A stretch of DNA of 64,000 bases from an uncultured Verrucomicrobia subdivision 3 bacterium (GCA_937890005.1 CALBZA010000083.1:124001-188000), one strand, 5' to 3'. Counted from the stretch's first letter, positions 28,884 through 37,670 are shown. The notes: generated by a model from the letters alone, not told the origin. Numbers and translations are program-made.

Positions 28884-29867
28884 TCAGCGCAATTCTGCAG
28901 CGAGCTGACGTCCGAGTTCGACCGGTTCGGAAATGCTTCGACGGACTTCAGCGCGACGAACTTTTTCTCCGAGGAACGACACCGCGCGCATTCGGAGTTC
29001 GTCGCCGATGACTTCCGCGTAAGCGCCCACAGGGCTCTGGCAGCCGCCGCCCATAGCGGAGAGAAAGGCGCGTTCAGCGGTCGCACATTGAAACGTTTCG
29101 TGGTGGTTCAGTTTCTCGCACACGGCGTCGATGCGCGGATCGTTTTCGCGAATCTCAATTCCAATGGCGCCCTGTCCAACACACGGCAGCATCACTTCAG
29201 GTTCGAGAATCACGGCGAGGAGGCCTTTCGGAACGTCAGGCCCTTGAAGAGTGCCGTCGGCGGCAATGCGATAATTGAGCCGTGTGATGCCGGCCAGCGC
29301 AAGGATCGTAGCGTCGAGCTCGGCGTTGCCTGCGAGCTTCTGAAGCCGGGTGAGGACATTGCCGCGGATATCGGGAGTTTTCAGTCCGGAATTTTGCGCA
29401 AGCAACTGCGCCTTGCGACGTGTGCTGCTTGTCGCAACGACGGCGCCTTGCGGAAGGTCTTTTACGGCGAGATTCGGACTGAAGCCGCGACCGGCGAACC
29501 CGGAATCGCTGGCGCGATAAATCAAAACATCACGAACGTCTTCACGCCGGCCGCCCACGGCGCCGAGTTTAAGTCCCGTCGGAAGTTCAGTGGGAAGATC
29601 CTTCAAACTGTGAACCGCGAAGTCAGCCGTACCGTTCAATAAAGCGACTTCGAGTTCTTTTGTGAAAAGTCCTTTCGGCAGTGATTCCGCCTCCTGAGTT
29701 TTGGCCAGGGACGCGGTCTGAAGCTTGTCGCCGGTGGTTTTGATGATGTTGAGGTCGAACTTTAGCTCCGGGAACGCCTCGCGGCACCGGGCCAGCATCA
29801 TGTTCGATTGGGCAAGGGCAAGAGCGCTGCCGCGCGTCGCAATCAGGATGGTGTCGTTCGTTTTCAA
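28884..29867 (-). CDS. hemC: Hydroxymethylbilane synthase (porphobilinogen deaminase)
   Basis: 327 residues. It polymerises four porphobilinogens to hydroxymethylbilane. Visible motifs: IATRGSALALAQ, KTTGDK, GLFTKELE, the HSLKDLP segment and the dipyrromethane cofactor Cys in GGGCQSPVGAY near residue 276. It is last in a minus-strand operon hemX-like - hemA - hemC, with 42 bases after hemA. Confidence 0.95.
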   Translation of the reverse strand: MKTNDTILIATRGSALALAQSNMMLARCREAFPELKFDLNIIKTTGDKLQTASLAKTQEAESLPKGLFTKELEVALLNGTADFAVHSLKDLPTELPTGLKLGAVGGRREDVRDVLIYRASDSGFAGRGFSPNLAVKDLPQGAVVATSSTRRKAQLLAQNSGLKTPDIRGNVLTRLQKLAGNAELDATILALAGITRLNYRIAADGTLQGPDVPKGLLAVILEPEVMLPCVGQGAIGIEIRENDPRIDAVCEKLNHHETFQCATAERAFLSAMGGGCQSPVGAYAEVIGDELRMRAVSFLGEKVRRAEVRRSISEPVELGRQLAAELR

Positions 29868-29909
29868 TCGCGTTCAAAGTAGCGTTGGCTTCCGCAGGGA
29901 GCGACGAAA

Positions 29910-30962
29910 TTATTGGCCGAACGCCGGGCGAACCTTCCCGGAATTGCCGGAGGAATCCTGTCCGAGCAACGCCTTTGCCTTGTCCTGAATAATCTTTTCG
30001 CACCGGACGATTTCCTCTTTCCGTTGTTCGAGGTAATCGTTCGCGATGCTTTGGAGGTCGTCCACGTTGTAGAGGTACACGTTCGGAATCAGGTTGACCT
30101 CGGGATCGATGTCGCGCGGCACGGCGATGTCGATGAGGAGCAGCGGACGGTTTTTCCGCGCCTTCATGAGCGGTTCCAGTTTGGCGCGGTTCAGAATATG
30201 AGTGGTGGCGGAGGTGCTGCTGATGGCGATGTCGATCGATCCAAATTCCGCGCTCCAGTTTTCAAACAGAACTGCACGGCCGCCGAGTTCCTTCACGATC
30301 GCCTCGGCGCGTTCCAGTGAGCGATTGGCAACCACCAGGCTTTTTGCACCGCGAGAGAGCAGGGCGCGCGCGGTCTTTTCGCTCGTGTCGCCGGCGCCGA
30401 TCACCATTACATGCCGGCCATCCAGTGTTTCGAAGATTTTTTCAGCGAGTTCCACGGCGACCGATGCGACCGAGATGCTTCCGCGTTGAATGCTCGTTTC
30501 TGTGCGGACCTGCTTGGCGACATTGAATGCGCGCTGGAACGCTTTGTTCAACCGGCTTCCGGTGTGGCGATGTTGGAGCGCGAGATCGTAGGCTTTTTTC
30601 AACTGGCCGAGAATTTCCGTTTCTCCTAGCACCATGGAATCCAGTCCGCACGCGACGCGGAACAGGTGATGGATGCTGTGCGGCTCGGTGAGCGAATAAA
30701 TTTCGTCGGTGATCGGATCGCGGTAGTCGTGAATCGTCACGAGGAACTCGCGCAACTCAGCGGCGGCCGCCGTCGGATCGAGGGAAGTAGAGGCGTAGAT
30801 TTCGACGCGGTTGCATGTGGAGAGAATGACCGCTTCGTCGGCGATTCCCTGATCGCGGAGAATTTGCAGCGTGGCGGGAATGCGTGCCTCGGCAAATGCG
30901 AAGCGTTCCCGGACGGTGACCGGAGACGAACGATGGCTCAGCCCTGTGACAACGATCGGCAT
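29910..30962 (-). CDS. hemA: Glutamyl-tRNA reductase, short form
   Basis: 350 residues. It reduces Glu-tRNA to glutamate-1-semialdehyde with NADPH, the first step of C5 heme synthesis. Catalytic Cys50 is in STCNRVEIY; GLDSMVLGETEILGQ and the nucleotide fold VIGAGDTSEKTAR are present. The chain stops soon after the spinal helix (DYLEQRKEEIVRCEKI), so most of the ~100-residue dimerisation domain of the E. coli (418 aa) or B. subtilis enzyme is missing. The stop is clean and the downstream gene is intact, so this looks natural, not a frameshift. Confidence 0.93.
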   Translation of the reverse strand: MPIVVTGLSHRSSPVTVRERFAFAEARIPATLQILRDQGIADEAVILSTCNRVEIYASTSLDPTAAAAELREFLVTIHDYRDPITDEIYSLTEPHSIHHLFRVACGLDSMVLGETEILGQLKKAYDLALQHRHTGSRLNKAFQRAFNVAKQVRTETSIQRGSISVASVAVELAEKIFETLDGRHVMVIGAGDTSEKTARALLSRGAKSLVVANRSLERAEAIVKELGGRAVLFENWSAEFGSIDIAISSTSATTHILNRAKLEPLMKARKNRPLLLIDIAVPRDIDPEVNLIPNVYLYNVDDLQSIANDYLEQRKEEIVRCEKIIQDKAKALLGQDSSGNSGKVRPAFGQ

Positions 30963-30996
30963 CAGTGTTTACGGCGGAGGTTTTGGCTTGGGACGA

Positions 30997-31824
30997 TCAT
31001 TGGTGCAGCGGAGAAATGAGAATGAAGCCCCAGAACGTCAGCAGCAGGAAGGCGAAGCTTCCCACGACACCCCACGCGAATCGACGTCCCACCTGCCCGA
31101 ACTTCCAACGTGCCAGCCACAACAGGCAATACACGGCCCAAATGAATATGGAATAGATCAGAATGGGATCGCCCTTGAATTCCTTTCCCTGCGCTTCGAC
31201 CTCACGGATCAGCGCAGGAGCCAGGGCCAGCCCGAGTGTCAGGAAAATAATCCCACTGATCAGGAGCCGGTTCATGACCGTTTCCAGCCGCTGGATGGGT
31301 GGCAGGAGCGAAAACATGGCGCGCAGTTTCCGGAATTTCAGGTCGTGTTCCTGCGTGAGAAACATTGCCCCGGCAATCGCACTCAGACCAAAGGCGCCGC
31401 AGGAGAGCAGGATGAACGTGCCGTGAATGCTGCCCCAATCAGTGCGAAAATCCGGGGTCGGCCCGTGCGCCTTGTCCAGAGGCGGCATGAGCGCAAACAC
31501 TCCAATGGCGAACAGAATCGGAGCCGCAAACGCGCCGATGAAGCGGAACTTGCGAAACAAACCGAGAACGAGATACGCGGCGATGATGGTCCAGCTCAGG
31601 AAGGTGATCGCTTCGTAAAGGTTGTTGATCGGACAGCGTTGAAATGAAAATCCGCGCAGGACCATCGCCGTTGTATGCAATGCGAAAGCGACTACGAGCA
31701 GGGCGTAGTTGATGCGATCATCCTTTCGGAATCCCCGCCTCCAGAGAAAAACCGAGTATAGCATGCTGATGCCGTAAACGATCACGGCCAGCAGAAAAAA
31801 ACGTCGATCAGTGAACCAGGTCAC
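30997..31824 (-). CDS. HemX/CcsA-like cytochrome c assembly family membrane protein
   Basis: 275 residues with about eight transmembrane helices. The family signature is around HGTFILLSCGAFGLSAIAGAMFLTQE and NNLYEAITFLSW. It is related to CcsA/CcmC heme-handling proteins and to HemX, which sits upstream of hemA in many bacteria. Position as first gene of the operon with hemA 34 bases downstream supports the HemX-like call. Its molecular role (heme transport or control of HemA level) is inferred. Confidence 0.85.
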   Translation of the reverse strand: MTWFTDRRFFLLAVIVYGISMLYSVFLWRRGFRKDDRINYALLVVAFALHTTAMVLRGFSFQRCPINNLYEAITFLSWTIIAAYLVLGLFRKFRFIGAFAAPILFAIGVFALMPPLDKAHGPTPDFRTDWGSIHGTFILLSCGAFGLSAIAGAMFLTQEHDLKFRKLRAMFSLLPPIQRLETVMNRLLISGIIFLTLGLALAPALIREVEAQGKEFKGDPILIYSIFIWAVYCLLWLARWKFGQVGRRFAWGVVGSFAFLLLTFWGFILISPLHQ

Positions 31825-32049
31825 GCCGAAAGGTTAGTTTGCGATCCCGTTGAGGCAAGCGGCAACTCGGCTTCGTCACCTCATCAGAGAATCGGGGAAG
31901 ACGCAGGCGATTGAAGCTTCAGCAAGCCGGACCAAGCAAGCTCACTTCCGTTCGCGACGGTGGGAATGAATCAAGAGAATCTCGCTGATCCGATTTGATG
32001 CATCGGTACAGTGAGGGAGGTGGGCCTCGAACGAGGCGTGAAACGCAGA

Positions 32050-32325
32050 CTATTTGACGTGGTTAAAGACCAGTTTGGTCATTTCAAACATCGTCACCTG
32101 CTCGCGGCCATCAAAGACTTCCTTCAGCTTCGCATCGGCGTTGATGCGCGTTTTGTTTGAAGGATCCTGAAGATTGTTGGCGCGGATGTAATCCCAGAGT
32201 TTTCGGGTGACTTCCGTGCGCGGGACAGCCTCGCTGCCGATGATTGCCGCCAACTTTTCGTCCGGTTGCACCGGCTTCATGAAAGCCGCGCTCGGTTTGC
32301 GTTTGGTTTGAGTGCCTTCAGCCAT
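32050..32325 (-). CDS. SWIB/MDM2 domain protein
   Basis: 91 residues from the ATG at 32325 (MAEGTQTKRKPSAAFMKPVQ). The SWIB fold spans about 15-88: LAAIIGSEAVPRTEVTRKLW, DYIRANNLQDPSNK, INADAKLKEVF, VTMFEMTKLVFNHV. Stand-alone SWIB proteins are known in Chlamydiae and other PVC bacteria, where a role in chromatin-like DNA compaction or topoisomerase association has been proposed. It lies just after leuA on the same strand, separated by an inverted repeat. Confidence 0.9.
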   Translation of the reverse strand: MAEGTQTKRKPSAAFMKPVQPDEKLAAIIGSEAVPRTEVTRKLWDYIRANNLQDPSNKTRINADAKLKEVFDGREQVTMFEMTKLVFNHVK

Positions 32326-32357
32326 AGTAGTTGTGTGGAAAACTAAGCCAAGCCGAG

Positions 32358-32400
32358 TGCCCGCCTGTATCAGGTCTTCACCCCAAAAAGCAGGCGGGCA
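32358..32400 (-). terminator. Inverted repeat after leuA
   Basis: A 10-bp perfect stem (tgcccgcctg / caggcgggca) with a 23-nt loop between leuA and the SWIB gene. There is no U-tract at the end of the hairpin, so termination is possible but unproven. Confidence 0.4.
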
Positions 32401-32411
32401 AGGTCGCGGGA

Positions 32412-34067
32412 TCAGGAACGGTTCAAGGCGCTGAGAACCGCCTTCACCGACGCCAGTTCGATGTTTGTGTCCACAGCGGCGCCCCATCGGGCTCGTCCGT
32501 CAGAATGCTTGATCTGAATGTAGGCAATGGCGGCGGCCTCTTCGCCGGCGCTCAATGCATGTTCGCTGTAATGGGCAATTTCAAATCGCGGCAGGCCGAT
32601 CGTGGTGAATCCATGGACGAGCGCGGCGAGCGGGCCATTCCCCCGGCCGGACAATTCAACGGAATTGCCCTCGCGGAGCAGTGAGGCGGTGCATGTGACC
32701 TGCCCGTTGTTGCTTTCGGTTCGGAAGGTCTTCAATTGCCACGGACTGGTGCGTTCGATGTATTCGCGCCAGAACATGTTCTTGAGTTCAGCTGCCTGAA
32801 CTTCGCGTCCCAGGCGATCGACCTCGTCGTTTGCAATCGGCCCGAACTCACGCTGCATTTCCTTCGGCAATTCGATGCCGAACTCGGATTCGAGAAGATA
32901 GGCGACTCCGCCTTTGCCTGACTGGCTGTTCACACGGATCACTTCGCGGTATTCGCGGCCAATGTCCGCCGGATCGATCGTGAGATACGGCACATCCCAA
33001 TGTTCCCGGCCTTTGGCTTCCCATTCGGCAAGGCCTTTCTTGATCGCGTCCTGATGGGAACCGCTGAATGCGGTGAAAACAAGTTCGCCGGCATAAGGTT
33101 GCCGAGACGGAACAGTCATGCCGGTGCAACGTTCATAAACCTCGCGAACGGCATTGAGATCGCCGAAGTCAAGCCTGGGATCGATGCCGTGCATGTAGAG
33201 GTTCAATGCGACCGTGACGATGTCCAGGTTGCCGGTGCGTTCGCCATTTCCGAACAACGTTCCTTCGACACGATCCGCGCCCGCGAGCAAACCAAGTTCG
33301 GTGGCGGCCACGCCGGTCGAGCGATCGTTGTGTGTGTGGAGACTGATGATGAGTGAATCGCGATTGCGGATGTTGCGGCAGATCCATTCGATCTGGTCCG
33401 CGTAAACATTCGGCATCGCCACTTCAACCGTGTCCGGAAGATTGAGAATCATTTTCCGCTCCGGTGTCGGCTGCCAGACATCCATGACCGCTTCGGAAAT
33501 CTCCTTCGCAAACTCGACCTCGGTCGCGCTGAAACTTTCCGGCGAATACTGGAGCATCACTTCGGTGCCTTTGAGACGCGACAAACGGTCCTTCACCATT
33601 TGCGCTCCGCGGACGGCGACCTGGATGATCTGTTCCTTCGACATGCCGAACACCACGCGCCGCTGGGCGGGCGAAGTGGAGTTGTACATGTGAATGATCG
33701 CCTTCTTCGCGCCGACCAGGGATTGGAATGTTTTTTCGATCAGATCTTCGCGGGCCTGAACGAGGACCTGCAACCAGACGTCGTCTGGGGCGCGATTCTC
33801 CTCGATGAGTCGGCGGTTGAAGGTGAACTCCGTGTTGGAAGCGGATGGAAATCCGACTTCGATTTCCTTGAATCCGCACTTCACGAGCGTTTGAAACAGC
33901 TCAAGCTTCTGGCTGACATTCATGGGCACGGCCAGCGCCTGGTTGCCGTCGCGGAGGTCAACGCTGCACCAGCGCGGCGCCTGGGTGAGGACACGGTTCG
34001 GCCATTGCCGTTCGGGGAGCTGCACCGGCGGGAACGGGCGGTATTTGGTGGACGGATTCTTGAGCAT
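32412..34067 (-). CDS. leuA: 2-isopropylmalate synthase
   Basis: 551 residues. It condenses 2-oxoisovalerate with acetyl-CoA, committing flux to leucine. Motifs: CSVDLRDGNQAL at the active site, IEVGFPSASNTEF, and the metal-binding ISLHTHNDRSTGVAATE. The length and N-terminus (NRVLTQAPRWCSVDLRDG) match the longer LeuA form found in Actinobacteria and yeast. The C-terminal ~110 residues form the LeuA regulatory domain, the expected site of leucine feedback inhibition. Upstream lie a leucine-rich leader peptide and a transcription attenuator. Confidence 0.95.
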   Translation of the reverse strand: MLKNPSTKYRPFPPVQLPERQWPNRVLTQAPRWCSVDLRDGNQALAVPMNVSQKLELFQTLVKCGFKEIEVGFPSASNTEFTFNRRLIEENRAPDDVWLQVLVQAREDLIEKTFQSLVGAKKAIIHMYNSTSPAQRRVVFGMSKEQIIQVAVRGAQMVKDRLSRLKGTEVMLQYSPESFSATEVEFAKEISEAVMDVWQPTPERKMILNLPDTVEVAMPNVYADQIEWICRNIRNRDSLIISLHTHNDRSTGVAATELGLLAGADRVEGTLFGNGERTGNLDIVTVALNLYMHGIDPRLDFGDLNAVREVYERCTGMTVPSRQPYAGELVFTAFSGSHQDAIKKGLAEWEAKGREHWDVPYLTIDPADIGREYREVIRVNSQSGKGGVAYLLESEFGIELPKEMQREFGPIANDEVDRLGREVQAAELKNMFWREYIERTSPWQLKTFRTESNNGQVTCTASLLREGNSVELSGRGNGPLAALVHGFTTIGLPRFEIAHYSEHALSAGEEAAAIAYIQIKHSDGRARWGAAVDTNIELASVKAVLSALNRS

Positions 34068-34110
34068 GTTATTTCGCGTATTTTTAGTGCCGGGAGCGGT
34101 GAGGCCAACA

Positions 34111-34140
34111 AAAAACCCACTGCCCTGCGGCAGTGGGTTT
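34111..34140 (-). terminator. Attenuator terminator in the leuA leader
   Basis: A perfect 12-bp stem, aaacccactgcc / ggcagtgggttt (34113-34124 and 34129-34140), with a 4-nt loop. On the minus strand it ends in a run of T. It lies between the leader peptide stop (34161) and the leuA start (34067). Confidence 0.88.
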
Positions 34141-34160
34141 CAGTAGATCGTTTGAAAAAC

Positions 34161-34229
34161 CTAGAACCCGACCGCCGCGCCGGTCAGCAGCAGCGCGTTT
34201 GCAAGCAGCAGGTTCAGGTTTTTGTTCAT
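34161..34229 (-). CDS. leuL: Leucine-rich leader peptide of leuA
   Basis: A 22-codon frame from the ATG at 34229 to a TAG at 34161. Its middle reads NLNLLLANALLL: 7 of 22 residues are leucine, in two runs of three, encoded by CTG six times and CTT once. It is followed 20 bases later by a perfect intrinsic terminator and then leuA. This is the classical layout of ribosome-mediated attenuation: ribosomes stalled on Leu codons would allow an antiterminator to form. The antiterminator pairing was not folded; GCGGC in the leader could pair with GCCGC in the terminator arm. Confidence 0.8.
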   Translation of the reverse strand: MNKNLNLLLANALLLTGAAVGF

Positions 34230-34336
34230 CGCGCTGCGACCCTAACAAAGCAAAAGCCGATCGGTCAAAAAGTTTTTCGTTCCGGACTTGGACAAGGTCG
34301 AATTTCCAGTTTGATGGAGGGGCTTTCGGAAACGCA

Positions 34337-34362
34337 AAGTGGCCGTCTTGCGACGGCCACTT
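34337..34362 (-). terminator. Intrinsic terminator after the second VPDGG gene
   Basis: A perfect 11-bp stem, aagtggccgtc / gacggccactt, with loop ttgc, 28 bases past the stop of the gene ending at 34390. The minus-strand tail is TTTGCGTTT. It separates this gene from the leuA leader. Confidence 0.75.
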
Positions 34363-34389
34363 ACGAGAATCAACTGAGCAGATCGCCGA

Positions 34390-34950
34390 TTAGAATCGGA
34401 CGAAACGGCGAACGAGGCCGATGCCGGTCAGTGCAGCGCCGAGCAGCATGACCGTGAGGCCGCCGTCCGGAACGCTCGCTGGTGCAGCGGTCAGCCAGGA
34501 AAGGTGCGAGAGACCGGGGCCACTTCCACCAAATTTGTTTTCGACCGTGATGATGTCCTTGATGTCGGCGATGTAGAACACCACCTGCTTGTCATTTCCG
34601 TATTTGGCGGTCATGTAGGAATACAAACCCAGCGAATTGTCCAATTGGTATGGGCTTGATTCGTCACGATTCACGTAGGCAATCACATCAGGCAGAGTGG
34701 TTGGCAGCAAAGAACCCGCTCCCTTGGTGAAAGTCGCGCCACCAAAAGCGCCTGCCGCGGCATCTCCGTTCCAAACATCAATGCTTCGTTGAACGCCTTG
34801 GTCAATCACCGGGTCGCCATTGAAAATGCTTGCCGGGGACCAGTATCCAACACCGTAGTCCGCGTAGGAAATCTGGATGGCGGATCCGGTCGTTGCGGTC
34901 AACATCAAGGCTGCGGTCAGCCCTGACAGTAAAAGTTTCGAGATCTTCAT
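34390..34950 (-). CDS. Secreted VPDGG-CTERM (PEP-CTERM-like) sorted protein 2
   Basis: 186 residues. Signal peptide MKISKLLLSGLTAALMLTA, an exported domain of about 130 residues with no recognised family, then the sorting tail ASVPDGGLTVMLLGAALTGI followed by RRFVRF. It shares the tail, size and layout (weak sigma-54-like promoter, terminator) with the protein at 4852-5430, but the middle domains are not obviously alike. The sorting exosortase is not in the window. Confidence 0.88.
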   Translation of the reverse strand: MKISKLLLSGLTAALMLTATTGSAIQISYADYGVGYWSPASIFNGDPVIDQGVQRSIDVWNGDAAAGAFGGATFTKGAGSLLPTTLPDVIAYVNRDESSPYQLDNSLGLYSYMTAKYGNDKQVVFYIADIKDIITVENKFGGSGPGLSHLSWLTAAPASVPDGGLTVMLLGAALTGIGLVRRFVRF

Positions 34951-34994
34951 GGTGCTTAAAATGTCAGTTCGTAATCAGGTTCACAATCCCTGTA

Positions 34995-35010
34995 ACACAA
35001 CTCGTGCCGG
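34995..35010 (-). promoter_or_regulatory. Possible sigma-54 promoter of the second VPDGG gene
   Basis: Minus-strand CGGCACGAGTTGTGT has a good -24 half (GGCACG) and, 10 nt later, GT in place of the usual GC at -12. The distance to the ATG (about 45 bases from the -12) matches the stronger site at 5470-5486. A TTGGATT-N5-ATTCCAA motif lies about 85 bases upstream (35084-35102). Confidence 0.45.
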
Positions 35011-35169
35011 AGAAATGGGTATTCTTGAAAAATTTATATCTTGTTCAACTAGAGTTACTTGCGAGGCGCTGTTTTTCCGTCAATTGGATTCGCTGATTCC
35101 AAATGTAAGCTGGTCCGACAAATTCATCGGTTGAGTTACGGATAACTGCCTGTCGGATGAAACCACGAC

Positions 35170-36255
35170 TCAGGTTTTAGGAGGCAGTTGAGCCTCCCGG
35201 CTGCGCGCTGCGCCTTTCGCTTTCTTTCTTTCCAGCCATTGTCGTTTGCGAGCGGCTTCGTTCAGGAAGGCGAGTTCCCGCTTCATCTTGATGTAGCTGT
35301 CATATTTTTCCTTTGGAAGCTTCCCGGTTTGCAGCGCTTCAAGGATTGCGCACCGTTTTTCCGTCGTGTGCGTGCAATTCGTGAAATGGCAGCGCAATGC
35401 AATTTCCTCGATGTCCGCAAATGCTTCATTGCCGGTTTCGCCCGCCAGCCACATCTGAAATTCCCGCATTCCCGGCGTGTCGATCACCAACCCACCATTC
35501 GGCAGGACAATCAGTTCCCGCCATGTGGTGGTGTGTCGTCCTTTTGCGTCGCTTTCGCGAACCTCGGTGGTCGGAAGAATCTCATCGCCGTAGAGCTGAT
35601 TGATCAAAGTCGATTTGCCGACTCCTGACGCGCCGATGAACACAATCGTTTGGCCAGGTCGGACCAGTTGTGTGAGGCTGTCCATAGCGCGACCGGTCTT
35701 GGCGCTGACAGCGATGACTGGAGCGTCCGCTGCAATTCTCTCCACCGTCGCCAGTTTCCCAAGAATGTCGTCACACAGATCCGCCTTGTTCAGGACAATC
35801 ACCGGTTTCACGCCGCCATCAAGCACCATGGCCAGATGCCGTTGGAGCAGGGCGGGGTTGAATGAGATGTCGAGGGCCTGGACGATGAAGGCAATATCGA
35901 CATTGGTTACAATCACCTGTTCCTCAGTTTCCCGTCCAACCACCTTCCTGGAAAGCTTCGTCCGGCGCGGAAGCACGTAGTGAATCTGTGCCTTCTCCTC
36001 TTCATTTGGAACTTCGGTAAACGCGACCCAGTCGCCGACTTTCGGGTGAGTGGCGCGGCTCCGATTTTCGTGAAGGAACCTGCCGGTCACCTTTCCGATG
36101 AAAGTTCCGCGGTCCGCGAAGATCACGAAATGATGCTTGTCCTCAACCGCCACGCGGCCCGGCAGCAATCCTTTGTGATTGAGCTTTTCGAGCTGTTCCT
36201 GGAGCCCGGCGTTCCATCCGAGCGTTTCAATTGTCATCCGTTTCTTTGCCGCCAT
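35170..36255 (-). CDS. rsgA: Ribosome small-subunit-dependent GTPase RsgA
   Basis: 361 residues from the ATG at 36255 (MAAKKRMTIETLG); an upstream in-frame start at 36312 would add 19 non-conserved residues. Order: OB-fold, then a circularly permuted GTPase with NKAD (G4) before GASGVGKS (G1) and DTPG (G3), then the zinc domain CHFTNCTHTTEKRC. The protein helps mature the 30S subunit in the cytoplasm. It is divergent from ilvA. Confidence 0.94.
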   Translation of the reverse strand: MAAKKRMTIETLGWNAGLQEQLEKLNHKGLLPGRVAVEDKHHFVIFADRGTFIGKVTGRFLHENRSRATHPKVGDWVAFTEVPNEEEKAQIHYVLPRRTKLSRKVVGRETEEQVIVTNVDIAFIVQALDISFNPALLQRHLAMVLDGGVKPVIVLNKADLCDDILGKLATVERIAADAPVIAVSAKTGRAMDSLTQLVRPGQTIVFIGASGVGKSTLINQLYGDEILPTTEVRESDAKGRHTTTWRELIVLPNGGLVIDTPGMREFQMWLAGETGNEAFADIEEIALRCHFTNCTHTTEKRCAILEALQTGKLPKEKYDSYIKMKRELAFLNEAARKRQWLERKKAKGAARSREAQLPPKT

Positions 36256-36364
36256 GGATGTGCAAACGCTAACCTGCCGCGGTGCCAGCGCCAAGAGCCA
36301 AGAGGCGAACACTTGGCGAGGTTCACCGCATTGACGAATCGCCGTGCGAAGCGGTTAGTAGGTC

Positions 36365-37582
36365 ATGGCGGTTCAGTTTGAGGATGTTCAATCGGCGGCA
36401 GCTCGAATTGCGGGACGGATTTACGAATCACCGTGCCCGCCATCCATCCCGCTTTCAGAAGTCACCGGCATGGAAATCTTCTGCAAACTCGAATACTTGC
36501 AGCGCACCGGAAGCTTCAAGGAACGCGGCGCTCGCAATGCGCTTCTGCTCCTTTCAGACGATCACCGCAAGGCCGGCGTCATTGCCGCTTCGGCTGGAAA
36601 TCACGCTCTGGGACTGGCTTATCACGCACAGTTGCTTGGAATTCCAGCCACGGTTGTCATGCCGCGATTCGCGCCGCTGACGAAAGTGGCGAATTGTCGA
36701 AAGTTTGGCGCGCGCGTTGTTCTTCACGGCTCAACCCTCGCCGAGGCACGTCAACGCGCGGACGAAATTCGATCCACAGATGGGCAGACTTACATCAATG
36801 GCTACGATGACGACGCGATCATTGCCGGACAGGGAACGATCGGTTTGGAAGTGGCGGAGCAGGTGCAGGACTTCGATGCCATTGTGGTTCCGATTGGCGG
36901 CGGTGGTCTGATTGCGGGAATTGCGATTGCGCTGAAACATTTGAAGCCGCAGGTGCGGATCATCGGAGTTGAACCGGAACGAGCCGCGAGCTGGACTGCT
37001 GCGGTTCGCGCCGGTGAGCCTGTGGTCGTCGAACTGAAGCCAACGCTTGCCGACGGATTGTCTGTGGCGAAGGTGGGCACGAATGCGTTCGCGTGCGCAC
37101 GGAAGCTCGTCGATCAAACCGTGCTGGTTTCAGAACAGGACATCGCGCTTGCAGTGCTGCGGCTCGTGGAACTGGAGAAAGAAGTCGTTGAAGGCGCCGG
37201 GGCTGCGGGGTTGGCGGCGTGTCTTGCGGGAAAACTGCCCGAACTCAAGGGCAGGAAAGTGGTTGTTCCATTGTGCGGAGGGAACATTGATCTGACGATG
37301 CTCGGACGCGTGCTGGATCGTGGACTGGCATTCGATGGACGGCTCTGTCAGTTCACGGCCACGGTAAGTGATCGACCCGGTGGCTTGGCAAAGCTGGCGA
37401 CGATCATGGCCGAAGAAGGCGCCAGCATTGTCGATATTGCCCATGACCGCGCGTTCTGTGGAGAAGACCTCAGCACCGTCCGCGTTCACTGCATCGTGGA
37501 AACGGAAGATGCAGAACACGTCGCGCATTTGCATGCGCGGTTGAATCAGGAAGGTTTTGAAGTCGCCGAACCGGAACGCTGA
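36365..37582 (+). CDS. ilvA: Threonine ammonia-lyase (threonine dehydratase) with ACT domain
   Basis: 405 residues. A PLP fold-type II enzyme: the Schiff-base Lys is in TGSFKERGA, the substrate loop is SAGNHALG, and the glycine-rich phosphate loop is PIGGGGLIAGIA. The C-terminal ~75 residues form a single ACT domain (ATVSDRPGGLAKLATIMAEE). The size and single ACT match the TdcB/YgeX-like form with regulation, intermediate between E. coli TdcB (no ACT) and IlvA (two). It makes 2-oxobutyrate for isoleucine or for threonine catabolism; which of the two cannot be told from sequence. Confidence 0.92.
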   Translation: MAVQFEDVQSAAARIAGRIYESPCPPSIPLSEVTGMEIFCKLEYLQRTGSFKERGARNALLLLSDDHRKAGVIAASAGNHALGLAYHAQLLGIPATVVMPRFAPLTKVANCRKFGARVVLHGSTLAEARQRADEIRSTDGQTYINGYDDDAIIAGQGTIGLEVAEQVQDFDAIVVPIGGGGLIAGIAIALKHLKPQVRIIGVEPERAASWTAAVRAGEPVVVELKPTLADGLSVAKVGTNAFACARKLVDQTVLVSEQDIALAVLRLVELEKEVVEGAGAAGLAACLAGKLPELKGRKVVVPLCGGNIDLTMLGRVLDRGLAFDGRLCQFTATVSDRPGGLAKLATIMAEEGASIVDIAHDRAFCGEDLSTVRVHCIVETEDAEHVAHLHARLNQEGFEVAEPER

Positions 37583-37670
37583 TGCGTTCGCGAACATGAA
37601 CGATGAATGACAGGTCTCGAGAACGCAGGGCAGGGGAAACTGCGTTCGAATATCGTCGATCGTGAATGCT

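Noticed and set aside
34067..34390. T-box or leucine riboswitch before leuA
   Set aside because: No T-box sequence (TGGNACCGCG-like) is present. The Leu-rich leader peptide and terminator explain the region.
4852..35010. An exosortase gene for the VPDGG proteins
   Set aside because: I searched the listed proteins for a multi-helix protein with the exosortase Cys-Arg-His pattern and found none in this window.
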